NCBI GenBank assembly: GCA_037783545.1
Contig: JBBELK010001202.1
Coordinates: forward strand, 273,817-337,816
Length of the DNA stretch: 64,000 bases
Reading direction: 5' to 3'
DNA from: Henricia sp. BOLD:AAB3569
Lineage: Eukaryota; Echinodermata; Asteroidea; Spinulosida; Echinasteridae
Position numbers and translations under genes: made by a program. Below, one piece after another: positions 8,637 through 21,660 of the stretch (positions are counted from its first letter, which is position 1; each line of letters begins with the position of its first letter). Under the pieces are notes generated by a model. The model ran no database searches, was not told the origin of the DNA, and saw only the letters and a program-made list of their open reading frames with translations.

Positions 8637-8678
<42 letters not shown>

Positions 8679-8693
8679 AGCCGAAGCTAGCAC
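8588..8693 (-). ncRNA. U6: U6 spliceosomal snRNA (unit 3)
   Basis: Identical to the array consensus U6. Last copy in the left-hand subgroup; its gene begins 3237 bp from the previous one. Confidence 0.98.
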
Positions 8694-10949
8694 AACTAAC
8701 CTCTTAGAGTGAGGGCTATATATGCTCCAACATGTTGGCGCACTAAAACCTGACGGTAGGACTTCCAAACAGCGCGACAAACGCTCGTCTAACAGATTCC
8801 TTGACTATAATCAAACAAAACCGTTCGCACCATCAGTTAGATTAATAAATTACCTACCATTTAATGTAAAATTTATCATATTTCGTTGGCTAATTAACAT
8901 ATTATATCATATTTCATTATGGTGTTAGGTCTAAAATTCATTCTGCTTGTAAGTGTTAAAACGCTCATCCCTTTTGTGCAATGTCACTGAGGCATAATGA
9001 ATGCTAATGAGCCTCCAACAAAGGCCCTCATTGGCTGTTGCTGTGGCAGCAGGCTTGCGGTTGCAGGTCAATGAACCATGCACGTATGGCGCATGACTCT
9101 TTACTGTTTGCAGACAAAGGCCCGTCTGCTGCAGTGCTGTGTATTGCTACTGCAGTATACACTGTACACAGCTGCATGCTGTATACGTGCAGTAGGCCTA
9201 TACTAAATAAAGATAATCAAATGCTTCCGTTTGTAGATTGTTTATTCTTACAAACATACCTCAAATGAATCTTGTATTGAGGCTCTGGAAAAATCAGCAA
9301 GCATTTTCATTCCAGGATTCACGACGTGCAGTTTCTTTCTCAGTTTTCCATCTATCTTGTTTTTCTTTCTTTGTTTTTAACAAGTACTGGAAGAAAGAAT
9401 GATTAAAAACAGGAAATATTACCAATGCGATACCACTAATTCCCTCTTGAATTGTTGTTATTTAAACGGAAGCTTGTAAAAATGCTTAAAATTAATGGTA
9501 AGTAAAACTGGGCCACAATCAATAAGTTAACGAATTCAAAGAGTAAAACGTGTTTTCTATAGTGAAATATACAAACAAAAATATAGAACAGAAACAGAAA
9601 CCATACGCAAGCACCACTTCGAACTAAAATTTAAGGCTTGAAGTTTACATTTTGTTACGTTTTCAAATTAAGATTTCATTTGGCCCTGTTCAAATTATGG
9701 TGTAGGCCTACTAATAGTGCACGAGTTTTCCAACACACATGTCCAAAATTTGTACACATAAACCTTTGGGCGACTCGTTAATAATTAAAGTTGATAAAAT
9801 TATCATTGCACTGTATTAAAAAGCATGCCTTAAATAGAAAATGAATTCGGACAACCGCATGCTCAGCTGTCCAGTTATACTTGTAATACATATACGGTAG
9901 TGTATCGTTTATCAATAGCCCACTGATATTGTGTAGGCCTACGTGAGTAGAGAGCACGCATGATAATTTATTATCCTTGGCCTTTTGCGTCTCAAGAGAC
10001 GATCTTGTTCACGCATATTTCATGGAGTCTAGCATGCATGCTCGCTCATGGCCATCCATGCAGTTGTGGCATCAGATAATTTATTATACAGTACATGTAT
10101 ACTGACAGTGCAGGTCACTGCATAGCGCATGAGGTCAGTATGTATTATGTACAGTGCATGCACAGCTCAGTATACACCAATCCGGTAATAAGGTCTTCTT
10201 CCCTGTATATCCGCCATAGCTGGGGGGCTTCTACTGAATGAACTGTATGTTTTTGTTGTTGCTGAAGCTGCATTTGTTTACTTCGAACAAGTTGCGCGTC
10301 TTTGTAGGGTTGTGTGCGCGCAAAGGCGGGCGCGTCGCGTATACGCGAAGGCTCGTTCGTGCATGTAATGGATGAGCGCTTTTCGTTCTAACAGCAACAC
10401 AAAACGCACAGCCCATGCACTGGACGCCCCCCAGCTATGGCGGATATGCAGGGAGGAGATCTCAGTTACCGGATTGGTGTATACGTTGCGTACATGCCGT
10501 TGGCTGCCCGCTGCACGCAGCACGCGTACTTTGTCTAGCTGCCTACATACAAACTTTTGCAGGTCACTGCATGAGGTCAGTAATGTACATGTACAATTTG
10601 CACATGGTAGCCTTGTGTACCGGGTATCAGTGCAATTAATGTGCAGCACAGCACGCGGTATACGTTGCGTACATGACGTTGGCGGCCGCTGCATGCATGC
10701 ATGCATGCAACACGCGTACTACATGTAGTAAATGTACACATGTACTACATGTACTTTGTCCATTCATGGCGGAAGATAAGAAAACACTTCCTTCATGGTC
10801 CATCTGCCTACATACAAACTTTTCAATAACATTTGTGACGTAAAAAAATGCACTTCTGCTTAAACCAATTAGTTTACAATTATTGGTAGGGCCTATACGA
10901 CAGGATCGATAATTTAAAGATGAATTTAGAAACACGAGAAAATCGCAGT

Positions 10950-11018
10950 TCCCCGACTGGGATTTTAACCCAGGTCCTTCATGGCTTACAATTGCTCTAT
11001 CAACTGAGCTATCTGGAC
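10950..11018 (-). pseudogene. tRNA-like sequence (unit 4)
   Basis: Identical copy, in the first majority-type unit. Confidence 0.75.
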
Positions 11019-11829
11019 CTCCCGCCGAATCGGAGCACCACCGTGACAACAATCTCGTGTTTGCCTCTCTTTCTCCAACAATGCAGTGGGGCAAATCCAT
11101 GTTAAAAAAGTTAAAAGACTCGTTTTCCCCCAAAAGGTATTCAAGACAGATTGAGAAATTACGTGATGAAACAACGCCCTCAACGGTGGCAACAAATAAT
11201 GTTTACTACATCGTGAAAGACTACATAATTATTTAAACAACGGGGAGACAATTATCAGGCACGTTACAAGTGTTTTTAAAAAATCTAAACAGTATTCTCA
11301 AGAACCTAACAAATTAACTGATGGAAAAGGCGCCCTCAAAGGTGGCAATTAAGGGAGAATATTTCCTGCCTTATAGAAAGTAACAGAATGACATCGACAG
11401 GTTTAATTATAAGAAAAGTGCCATTTGTTGACTAGTAGAGTGTATTTTCGTCCTCAAACGACATTCCTAAGATCTTTGAGTAATACGTAAAGAAATAGCG
11501 CCCTAACGGCAACAACGAAGAATATTTCGAGGAACACAAAATGACTTCAACAACTTTTATTCTGAGCAAGTATAATTTCTGGACGTTAAAAGAGTATATT
11601 TTCAACCCAAAAACGACATTTCTAAGATCTTTGAGGATTACGTAATAAAAATAGCGCCATCAACGGCGACAATGAGGAACATTTCCTGGCTTACTGAGGA
11701 CCACAAAATTACTTCGACAACTCTATTTCCTAGCAAATATACTTTCTGGACGATAAAAAAAAGTGTCTTTTCGGCCCATTACGGAAAAATTAAGATCTTA
11801 AAAAGTTAATTAATGGATTAATTAATTTC

Positions 11830-11878
11830 AAAATATGGAACGCTTCACGATTTTGCGTGTCATCCTTGCGCAGGGGCC

Positions 11879-11920
<42 letters not shown>

Positions 11921-11935
11921 AGCCGAAGCTAGCAC
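11830..11935 (-). ncRNA. U6: U6 spliceosomal snRNA (unit 4)
   Basis: Consensus sequence. First copy whose downstream flank carries the extra TTAA (11349-11352), about 480 bp past the gene end. Confidence 0.98.
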
Positions 11936-14190
11936 AACTAACCTCTTAGAGTGAGGGCTATATATGCTCCAACATGTTGGCGCACTAAAACCTGACGGTA
12001 GGACTTCCAAACAGCGCGACAAACGCTCGTCTAACAGATTCCTTGACTATAATCAAACAAAACCGTTCGCACCATCAGTTAGATTAATAAATTACCTACC
12101 ATTTAATGTAAAATTTATCATATTTCGTTGGCTAATTAACATATTATATCATATTTCATTATGGTGTTAGGTCTAAAATTCATTCTGCTTGTAAGTGTTA
12201 AAACGCTCATCCCTTTTGTGCAATGTCACTGAGGCATAATGAATGCTAATGAGCCTCCAACAAAGGCCCTCATTGGCTGTTGCTGTGGCAGCAGGCTTGC
12301 GGTTGCAGGTCAATGAACCATGCACGTATGGCGCATGACTCTTTACTGTTTGCAGACAAAGGCCCGTCTGCTGCAGTGCTGTGTATTGCTACTGCAGTAT
12401 ACACTGTACACAGCTGCATGCTGTATACGTGCAGTAGGCCTATACTAAATAAAGATAATCAAATGCTTCCGTTTGTAGATTGTTTATTCTTACAAACATA
12501 CCTCAAATGAATCTTGTATTGAGGCTCTGGAAAAATCAGCAAGCATTTTCATTCCAGGATTCACGACGTGCAGTTTCTTTCTCAGTTTTCCATCTATCTT
12601 GTTTTTCTTTCTTTGTTTTTAACAAGTACTGGAAGAAAGAATGATTAAAAACAGGAAATATTACCAATGCGATACCACTAATTCCCTCTTGAATTGTTGT
12701 TATTTAAACGGAAGCTTGTAAAAATGCTTAAAATTAATGGTAAGTAAAACTGGGCCACAATCAATAAGTTAACGAATTCAAAGAGTAAAACGTGTTTTCT
12801 ATAGTGAAATATACAAACAAAAATATAGAACAGAAACAGAAACCATACGCAAGCACCACTTCGAACTAAAATTTAAGGCTTGAAGTTTACATTTTGTTAC
12901 GTTTTCAAATTAAGATTTCATTTGGCCCTGTTCAAATTATGGTGTAGGCCTACTAATAGTGCACGAGTTTTCCAACACACATGTCCAAAATTTGTACACA
13001 TAAACCTTTGGGCGACTCGTTAATAATTAAAGTTGATAAAATTATCATTGCACTGTATTAAAAAGCATGCCTTAAATAGAAAATGAATTCGGACAACCGC
13101 ATGCTCAGCTGTCCAGTTATACTTGTAATACATATACGGTAGTGTATCGTTTATCAATAGCCCACTGATATTGTGTAGGCCTACGTGAGTAGAGAGCACG
13201 CATGATAATTTATTATCCTTGGCCTTTTGCGTCTCAAGAGACGATCTTGTTCACGCATATTTCATGGAGTCTAGCATGCATGCTCGCTCATGGCCATCCA
13301 TGCAGTTGTGGCATCAGATAATTTATTATACAGTACATGTATACTGACAGTGCAGGTCACTGCATAGCGCATGAGGTCAGTATGTATTATGTACAGTGCA
13401 TGCACAGCTCAGTATACACCAATCCGGTAATAAGGTCTTCTTCCCTGTATATCCGCCATAGCTGGGGGGCTTCTACTGAATGAACTGTATGTTTTTGTTG
13501 TTGCTGAAGCTGCATTTGTTTACTTCGAACAAGTTGCGCGTCTTTGTAGGGTTGTGTGCGCGCAAAGGCGGGCCGTCGCGTATACGCGAAGGCTCGTTCG
13601 TGCATGTAATGGATGAGCGCTTTTCGTTCTAACAGCAACACAAAACGCACAGCCCATGCACTGGACGCCCCCCAGCTATGGCGGATATGCAGGGAGGAGA
13701 TCTCAGTTACCGGATTGGTGTATACGTTGCGTACATGCCGTTGGCTGCCCGCTGCACGCAGCACGCGTACTTTGTCTAGCTGCCTACATACAAACTTTTG
13801 CAGGTCACTGCATGAGGTCAGTAATGTACATGTACAATTTGCACATGGTAGCCTTGTGTACCGGGTATCAGTGCAATTAATGTGCAGCACAGCACGCGGT
13901 ATACGTTGCGTACATGACGTTGGCGGCCGCTGCATGCATGCATGCATGCAACACGCGTACTACATGTAGTAAATGTACACATGTACTACATGTACTTTGT
14001 CCATTCATGGCGGAAGATAAGAAAACACTTCCTTCATGGTCCATCTGCCTACATACAAACTTTTCAATAACATTTGTGACGTAAAAAAATGCACTTCTGC
14101 TTAAACCAATTAGTTTACAATTATTGGTAGGGCCTATACGACAGGATCGATAATTTAAAGATGAATTTAGAAACACGAGAAAATCGCAGT

Positions 14191-14259
14191 TCCCCGACTG
14201 GGATTTTAACCCAGGTCCTTCATGGCTTACAATTGCTCTATCAACTGAGCTATCTGGAC
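14191..14259 (-). pseudogene. tRNA-like sequence (unit 5)
   Basis: Identical copy. Confidence 0.75.
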
Positions 14260-15070
14260 CTCCCGCCGAATCGGAGCACCACCGTGACAACAATCTCGTG
14301 TTTGCCTCTCTTTCTCCAACAATGCAGTGGGGCAAATCCATGTTAAAAAAGTTAAAAGACTCGTTTTCCCCCAAAAGGTATTCAAGACAGATTGAGAAAT
14401 TACGTGATGAAACAACGCCCTCAACGGTGGCAACAAATAATGTTTACTACATCGTGAAAGACTACATAATTATTTAAACAACGGGGAGACAATTATCAGG
14501 CACGTTACAAGTGTTTTTAAAAAATCTAAACAGTATTCTCAAGAACCTAACAAATTAACTGATGGAAAAGGCGCCCTCAAAGGTGGCAATTAAGGGAGAA
14601 TATTTCCTGCCTTATAGAAAGTAACAGAATGACATCGACAGGTTTAATTATAAGAAAAGTGCCATTTGTTGACTAGTAGAGTGTATTTTCGTCCTCAAAC
14701 GACATTCCTAAGATCTTTGAGTAATACGTAAAGAAATAGCGCCCTAACGGCAACAACGAAGAATATTTCGAGGAACACAAAATGACTTCAACAACTTTTA
14801 TTCTGAGCAAGTATAATTTCTGGACGTTAAAAGAGTATATTTTCAACCCAAAAACGACATTTCTAAGATCTTTGAGGATTACGTAATAAAAATAGCGCCA
14901 TCAACGGCGACAATGAGGAACATTTCCTGGCTTACTGAGGACCACAAAATTACTTCGACAACTCTATTTCCTAGCAAATATACTTTCTGGACGATAAAAA
15001 AAAGTGTCTTTTCGGCCCATTACGGAAAAATTAAGATCTTAAAAAGTTAATTAATGGATTAATTAATTTC

Positions 15071-15119
15071 AAAATATGGAACGCTTCACGATTTTGCGTG
15101 TCATCCTTGCGCAGGGGCC

Positions 15120-15161
<42 letters not shown>

Positions 15162-15176
15162 AGCCGAAGCTAGCAC
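15071..15176 (-). ncRNA. U6: U6 spliceosomal snRNA (unit 5)
   Basis: Consensus sequence, no difference seen. Confidence 0.98.
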
Positions 15177-17432
15177 AACTAACCTCTTAGAGTGAGGGCT
15201 ATATATGCTCCAACATGTTGGCGCACTAAAACCTGACGGTAGGACTTCCAAACAGCGCGACAAACGCTCGTCTAACAGATTCCTTGACTATAATCAAACA
15301 AAACCGTTCGCACCATCAGTTAGATTAATAAATTACCTACCATTTAATGTAAAATTTATCATATTTCGTTGGCTAATTAACATATTATATCATATTTCAT
15401 TATGGTGTTAGGTCTAAAATTCATTCTGCTTGTAAGTGTTAAAACGCTCATCCCTTTTGTGCAATGTCACTGAGGCATAATGAATGCTAATGAGCCTCCA
15501 ACAAAGGCCCTCATTGGCTGTTGCTGTGGCAGCAGGCTTGCGGTTGCAGGTCAATGAACCATGCACGTATGGCGCATGACTCTTTACTGTTTGCAGACAA
15601 AGGCCCGTCTGCTGCAGTGCTGTGTATTGCTACTGCAGTATACACTGTACACAGCTGCATGCTGTATACGTGCAGTAGGCCTATACTAAATAAAGATAAT
15701 CAAATGCTTCCGTTTGTAGATTGTTTATTCTTACAAACATACCTCAAATGAATCTTGTATTGAGGCTCTGGAAAAATCAGCAAGCATTTTCATTCCAGGA
15801 TTCACGACGTGCAGTTTCTTTCTCAGTTTTCCATCTATCTTGTTTTTCTTTCTTTGTTTTTAACAAGTACTGGAAGAAAGAATGATTAAAAACAGGAAAT
15901 ATTACCAATGCGATACCACTAATTCCCTCTTGAATTGTTGTTATTTAAACGGAAGCTTGTAAAAATGCTTAAAATTAATGGTAAGTAAAACTGGGCCACA
16001 ATCAATAAGTTAACGAATTCAAAGAGTAAAACGTGTTTTCTATAGTGAAATATACAAACAAAAATATAGAACAGAAACAGAAACCATACGCAAGCACCAC
16101 TTCGAACTAAAATTTAAGGCTTGAAGTTTACATTTTGTTACGTTTTCAAATTAAGATTTCATTTGGCCCTGTTCAAATTATGGTGTAGGCCTACTAATAG
16201 TGCACGAGTTTTCCAACACACATGTCCAAAATTTGTACACATAAACCTTTGGGCGACTCGTTAATAATTAAAGTTGATAAAATTATCATTGCACTGTATT
16301 AAAAAGCATGCCTTAAATAGAAAATGAATTCGGACAACCGCATGCTCAGCTGTCCAGTTATACTTGTAATACATATACGGTAGTGTATCGTTTATCAATA
16401 GCCCACTGATATTGTGTAGGCCTACGTGAGTAGAGAGCACGCATGATAATTTATTATCCTTGGCCTTTTGCGTCTCAAGAGACGATCTTGTTCACGCATA
16501 TTTCATGGAGTCTAGCATGCATGCTCGCTCATGGCCATCCATGCAGTTGTGGCATCAGATAATTTATTATACAGTACATGTATACTGACAGTGCAGGTCA
16601 CTGCATAGCGCATGAGGTCAGTATGTATTATGTACAGTGCATGCACAGCTCAGTATACACCAATCCGGTAATAAGGTCTTCTTCCCTGTATATCCGCCAT
16701 AGCTGGGGGGCTTCTACTGAATGAACTGTATGTTTTTGTTGTTGCTGAAGCTGCATTTGTTTACTTCGAACAAGTTGCGCGTCTTTGTAGGGTTGTGTGC
16801 GCGCAAAGGCGGGCGCGTCGCGTATACGCGAAGGCTCGTTCGTGCATGTAATGGATGAGCGCTTTTCGTTCTAACAGCAACACAAAACGCACAGCCCATG
16901 CACTGGACGCCCCCCAGCTATGGCGGATATGCAGGGAGGAGATCTCAGTTACCGGATTGGTGTATACGTTGCGTACATGCCGTTGGCTGCCCGCTGCACG
17001 CAGCACGCGTACTTTGTCTAGCTGCCTACATACAAACTTTTGCAGGTCACTGCATGAGGTCAGTAATGTACATGTACAATTTGCACATGGTAGCCTTGTG
17101 TACCGGGTATCAGTGCAATTAATGTGCAGCACAGCACGCGGTATACGTTGCGTACATGACGTTGGCGGCCGCTGCATGCATGCATGCATGCAACACGCGT
17201 ACTACATGTAGTAAATGTACACATGTACTACATGTACTTTGTCCATTCATGGCGGAAGATAAGAAAACACTTCCTTCATGGTCCATCTGCCTACATACAA
17301 ACTTTTCAATAACATTTGTGACGTAAAAAAATGCACTTCTGCTTAAACCAATTAGTTTACAATTATTGGTAGGGCCTATACGACAGGATCGATAATTTAA
17401 AGATGAATTTAGAAACACGAGAAAATCGCAGT

Positions 17433-17501
17433 TCCCCGACTGGGATTTTAACCCAGGTCCTTCATGGCTTACAATTGCTCTATCAACTGAGCTATCTGGA
17501 C
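17433..17501 (-). pseudogene. tRNA-like sequence (unit 6)
   Basis: Identical copy. Confidence 0.75.
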
Positions 17502-18312
17502 CTCCCGCCGAATCGGAGCACCACCGTGACAACAATCTCGTGTTTGCCTCTCTTTCTCCAACAATGCAGTGGGGCAAATCCATGTTAAAAAAGTTAAAAG
17601 ACTCGTTTTCCCCCAAAAGGTATTCAAGACAGATTGAGAAATTACGTGATGAAACAACGCCCTCAACGGTGGCAACAAATAATGTTTACTACATCGTGAA
17701 AGACTACATAATTATTTAAACAACGGGGAGACAATTATCAGGCACGTTACAAGTGTTTTTAAAAAATCTAAACAGTATTCTCAAGAACCTAACAAATTAA
17801 CTGATGGAAAAGGCGCCCTCAAAGGTGGCAATTAAGGGAGAATATTTCCTGCCTTATAGAAAGTAACAGAATGACATCGACAGGTTTAATTATAAGAAAA
17901 GTGCCATTTGTTGACTAGTAGAGTGTATTTTCGTCCTCAAACGACATTCCTAAGATCTTTGAGTAATACGTAAAGAAATAGCGCCCTAACGGCAACAACG
18001 AAGAATATTTCGAGGAACACAAAATGACTTCAACAACTTTTATTCTGAGCAAGTATAATTTCTGGACGTTAAAAGAGTATATTTTCAACCCAAAAACGAC
18101 ATTTCTAAGATCTTTGAGGATTACGTAATAAAAATAGCGCCATCAACGGCGACAATGAGGAACATTTCCTGGCTTACTGAGGACCACAAAATTACTTCGA
18201 CAACTCTATTTCCTAGCAAATATACTTTCTGGACGATAAAAAAAAGTGTCTTTTCGGCCCATTACGGAAAAATTAAGATCTTAAAAAGTTAATTAATGGA
18301 TTAATTAATTTC

Positions 18313-18361
18313 AAAATATGGAACGCTTCACGATTTTGCGTGTCATCCTTGCGCAGGGGCC

Positions 18362-18403
<42 letters not shown>

Positions 18404-18418
18404 AGCCGAAGCTAGCAC
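18313..18418 (-). ncRNA. U6: U6 spliceosomal snRNA (unit 6)
   Basis: Consensus sequence; regular 3242-bp spacing to the next copy begins here. Confidence 0.98.
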
Positions 18419-20674
18419 AACTAACCTCTTAGAGTGAGGGCTATATATGCTCCAACATGTTGGCGCACTAAAACCTGACGGTAGGACTTCCAAACAGCGC
18501 GACAAACGCTCGTCTAACAGATTCCTTGACTATAATCAAACAAAACCGTTCGCACCATCAGTTAGATTAATAAATTACCTACCATTTAATGTAAAATTTA
18601 TCATATTTCGTTGGCTAATTAACATATTATATCATATTTCATTATGGTGTTAGGTCTAAAATTCATTCTGCTTGTAAGTGTTAAAACGCTCATCCCTTTT
18701 GTGCAATGTCACTGAGGCATAATGAATGCTAATGAGCCTCCAACAAAGGCCCTCATTGGCTGTTGCTGTGGCAGCAGGCTTGCGGTTGCAGGTCAATGAA
18801 CCATGCACGTATGGCGCATGACTCTTTACTGTTTGCAGACAAAGGCCCGTCTGCTGCAGTGCTGTGTATTGCTACTGCAGTATACACTGTACACAGCTGC
18901 ATGCTGTATACGTGCAGTAGGCCTATACTAAATAAAGATAATCAAATGCTTCCGTTTGTAGATTGTTTATTCTTACAAACATACCTCAAATGAATCTTGT
19001 ATTGAGGCTCTGGAAAAATCAGCAAGCATTTTCATTCCAGGATTCACGACGTGCAGTTTCTTTCTCAGTTTTCCATCTATCTTGTTTTTCTTTCTTTGTT
19101 TTTAACAAGTACTGGAAGAAAGAATGATTAAAAACAGGAAATATTACCAATGCGATACCACTAATTCCCTCTTGAATTGTTGTTATTTAAACGGAAGCTT
19201 GTAAAAATGCTTAAAATTAATGGTAAGTAAAACTGGGCCACAATCAATAAGTTAACGAATTCAAAGAGTAAAACGTGTTTTCTATAGTGAAATATACAAA
19301 CAAAAATATAGAACAGAAACAGAAACCATACGCAAGCACCACTTCGAACTAAAATTTAAGGCTTGAAGTTTACATTTTGTTACGTTTTCAAATTAAGATT
19401 TCATTTGGCCCTGTTCAAATTATGGTGTAGGCCTACTAATAGTGCACGAGTTTTCCAACACACATGTCCAAAATTTGTACACATAAACCTTTGGGCGACT
19501 CGTTAATAATTAAAGTTGATAAAATTATCATTGCACTGTATTAAAAAGCATGCCTTAAATAGAAAATGAATTCGGACAACCGCATGCTCAGCTGTCCAGT
19601 TATACTTGTAATACATATACGGTAGTGTATCGTTTATCAATAGCCCACTGATATTGTGTAGGCCTACGTGAGTAGAGAGCACGCATGATAATTTATTATC
19701 CTTGGCCTTTTGCGTCTCAAGAGACGATCTTGTTCACGCATATTTCATGGAGTCTAGCATGCATGCTCGCTCATGGCCATCCATGCAGTTGTGGCATCAG
19801 ATAATTTATTATACAGTACATGTATACTGACAGTGCAGGTCACTGCATAGCGCATGAGGTCAGTATGTATTATGTACAGTGCATGCACAGCTCAGTATAC
19901 ACCAATCCGGTAATAAGGTCTTCTTCCCTGTATATCCGCCATAGCTGGGGGGCTTCTACTGAATGAACTGTATGTTTTTGTTGTTGCTGAAGCTGCATTT
20001 GTTTACTTCGAACAAGTTGCGCGTCTTTGTAGGGTTGTGTGCGCGCAAAGGCGGGCGCGTCGCGTATACGCGAAGGCTCGTTCGTGCATGTAATGGATGA
20101 GCGCTTTTCGTTCTAACAGCAACACAAAACGCACAGCCCATGCACTGGACGCCCCCCAGCTATGGCGGATATGCAGGGAGGAGATCTCAGTTACCGGATT
20201 GGTGTATACGTTGCGTACATGCCGTTGGCTGCCCGCTGCACGCAGCACGCGTACTTTGTCTAGCTGCCTACATACAAACTTTTGCAGGTCACTGCATGAG
20301 GTCAGTAATGTACATGTACAATTTGCACATGGTAGCCTTGTGTACCGGGTATCAGTGCAATTAATGTGCAGCACAGCACGCGGTATACGTTGCGTACATG
20401 ACGTTGGCGGCCGCTGCATGCATGCATGCATGCAACACGCGTACTACATGTAGTAAATGTACACATGTACTACATGTACTTTGTCCATTCATGGCGGAAG
20501 ATAAGAAAACACTTCCTTCATGGTCCATCTGCCTACATACAAACTTTTCAATAACATTTGTGACGTAAAAAAATGCACTTCTGCTTAAACCAATTAGTTT
20601 ACAATTATTGGTAGGGCCTATACGACAGGATCGATAATTTAAAGATGAATTTAGAAACACGAGAAAATCGCAGT

Positions 20675-20743
20675 TCCCCGACTGGGATTTTAACCCAGGT
20701 CCTTCATGGCTTACAATTGCTCTATCAACTGAGCTATCTGGAC
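20675..20743 (-). pseudogene. tRNA-like sequence (unit 7)
   Basis: Identical copy. Confidence 0.75.
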
Positions 20744-21554
20744 CTCCCGCCGAATCGGAGCACCACCGTGACAACAATCTCGTGTTTGCCTCTCTTTCTC
20801 CAACAATGCAGTGGGGCAAATCCATGTTAAAAAAGTTAAAAGACTCGTTTTCCCCCAAAAGGTATTCAAGACAGATTGAGAAATTACGTGATGAAACAAC
20901 GCCCTCAACGGTGGCAACAAATAATGTTTACTACATCGTGAAAGACTACATAATTATTTAAACAACGGGGAGACAATTATCAGGCACGTTACAAGTGTTT
21001 TTAAAAAATCTAAACAGTATTCTCAAGAACCTAACAAATTAACTGATGGAAAAGGCGCCCTCAAAGGTGGCAATTAAGGGAGAATATTTCCTGCCTTATA
21101 GAAAGTAACAGAATGACATCGACAGGTTTAATTATAAGAAAAGTGCCATTTGTTGACTAGTAGAGTGTATTTTCGTCCTCAAACGACATTCCTAAGATCT
21201 TTGAGTAATACGTAAAGAAATAGCGCCCTAACGGCAACAACGAAGAATATTTCGAGGAACACAAAATGACTTCAACAACTTTTATTCTGAGCAAGTATAA
21301 TTTCTGGACGTTAAAAGAGTATATTTTCAACCCAAAAACGACATTTCTAAGATCTTTGAGGATTACGTAATAAAAATAGCGCCATCAACGGCGACAATGA
21401 GGAACATTTCCTGGCTTACTGAGGACCACAAAATTACTTCGACAACTCTATTTCCTAGCAAATATACTTTCTGGACGATAAAAAAAAGTGTCTTTTCGGC
21501 CCATTACGGAAAAATTAAGATCTTAAAAAGTTAATTAATGGATTAATTAATTTC

Positions 21555-21603
21555 AAAATATGGAACGCTTCACGATTTTGCGTGTCATCCTTGCGCAGGG
21601 GCC

Positions 21604-21645
<42 letters not shown>

Positions 21646-21660
21646 AGCCGAAGCTAGCAC
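21555..21660 (-). ncRNA. U6: U6 spliceosomal snRNA (unit 7)
   Basis: Consensus sequence. Confidence 0.98.

Larger units (their letters stand above)
6473..9709. repeat. Array unit 3 (3237 bp)
   Basis: Last unit of the left-hand subgroup, without TTAA. The poly-A run near 7605-7610 has six A instead of seven, which explains the one-base difference from unit 1. Confidence 0.97.
9710..12951. repeat. Array unit 4 (3242 bp)
   Basis: First unit of the majority type. It has C at 10463, A at 10626 and the extra TTAA at 11349-11352, three changes that appear together at the unit 3/4 boundary. Confidence 0.97.
12952..16192. repeat. Array unit 5 (3241 bp)
   Basis: Majority type with one base missing in the CpG-rich tract near 13572, where the run reads GGGCCG rather than GGGCGCG. 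The loss changes the open frame across this region, which argues against coding there. Confidence 0.97.
16193..19434. repeat. Array unit 6 (3242 bp)
   Basis: Majority type, full length; it keeps G at the site equivalent to 734, as do units 1-8. No private variant noticed by eye. Confidence 0.97.
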
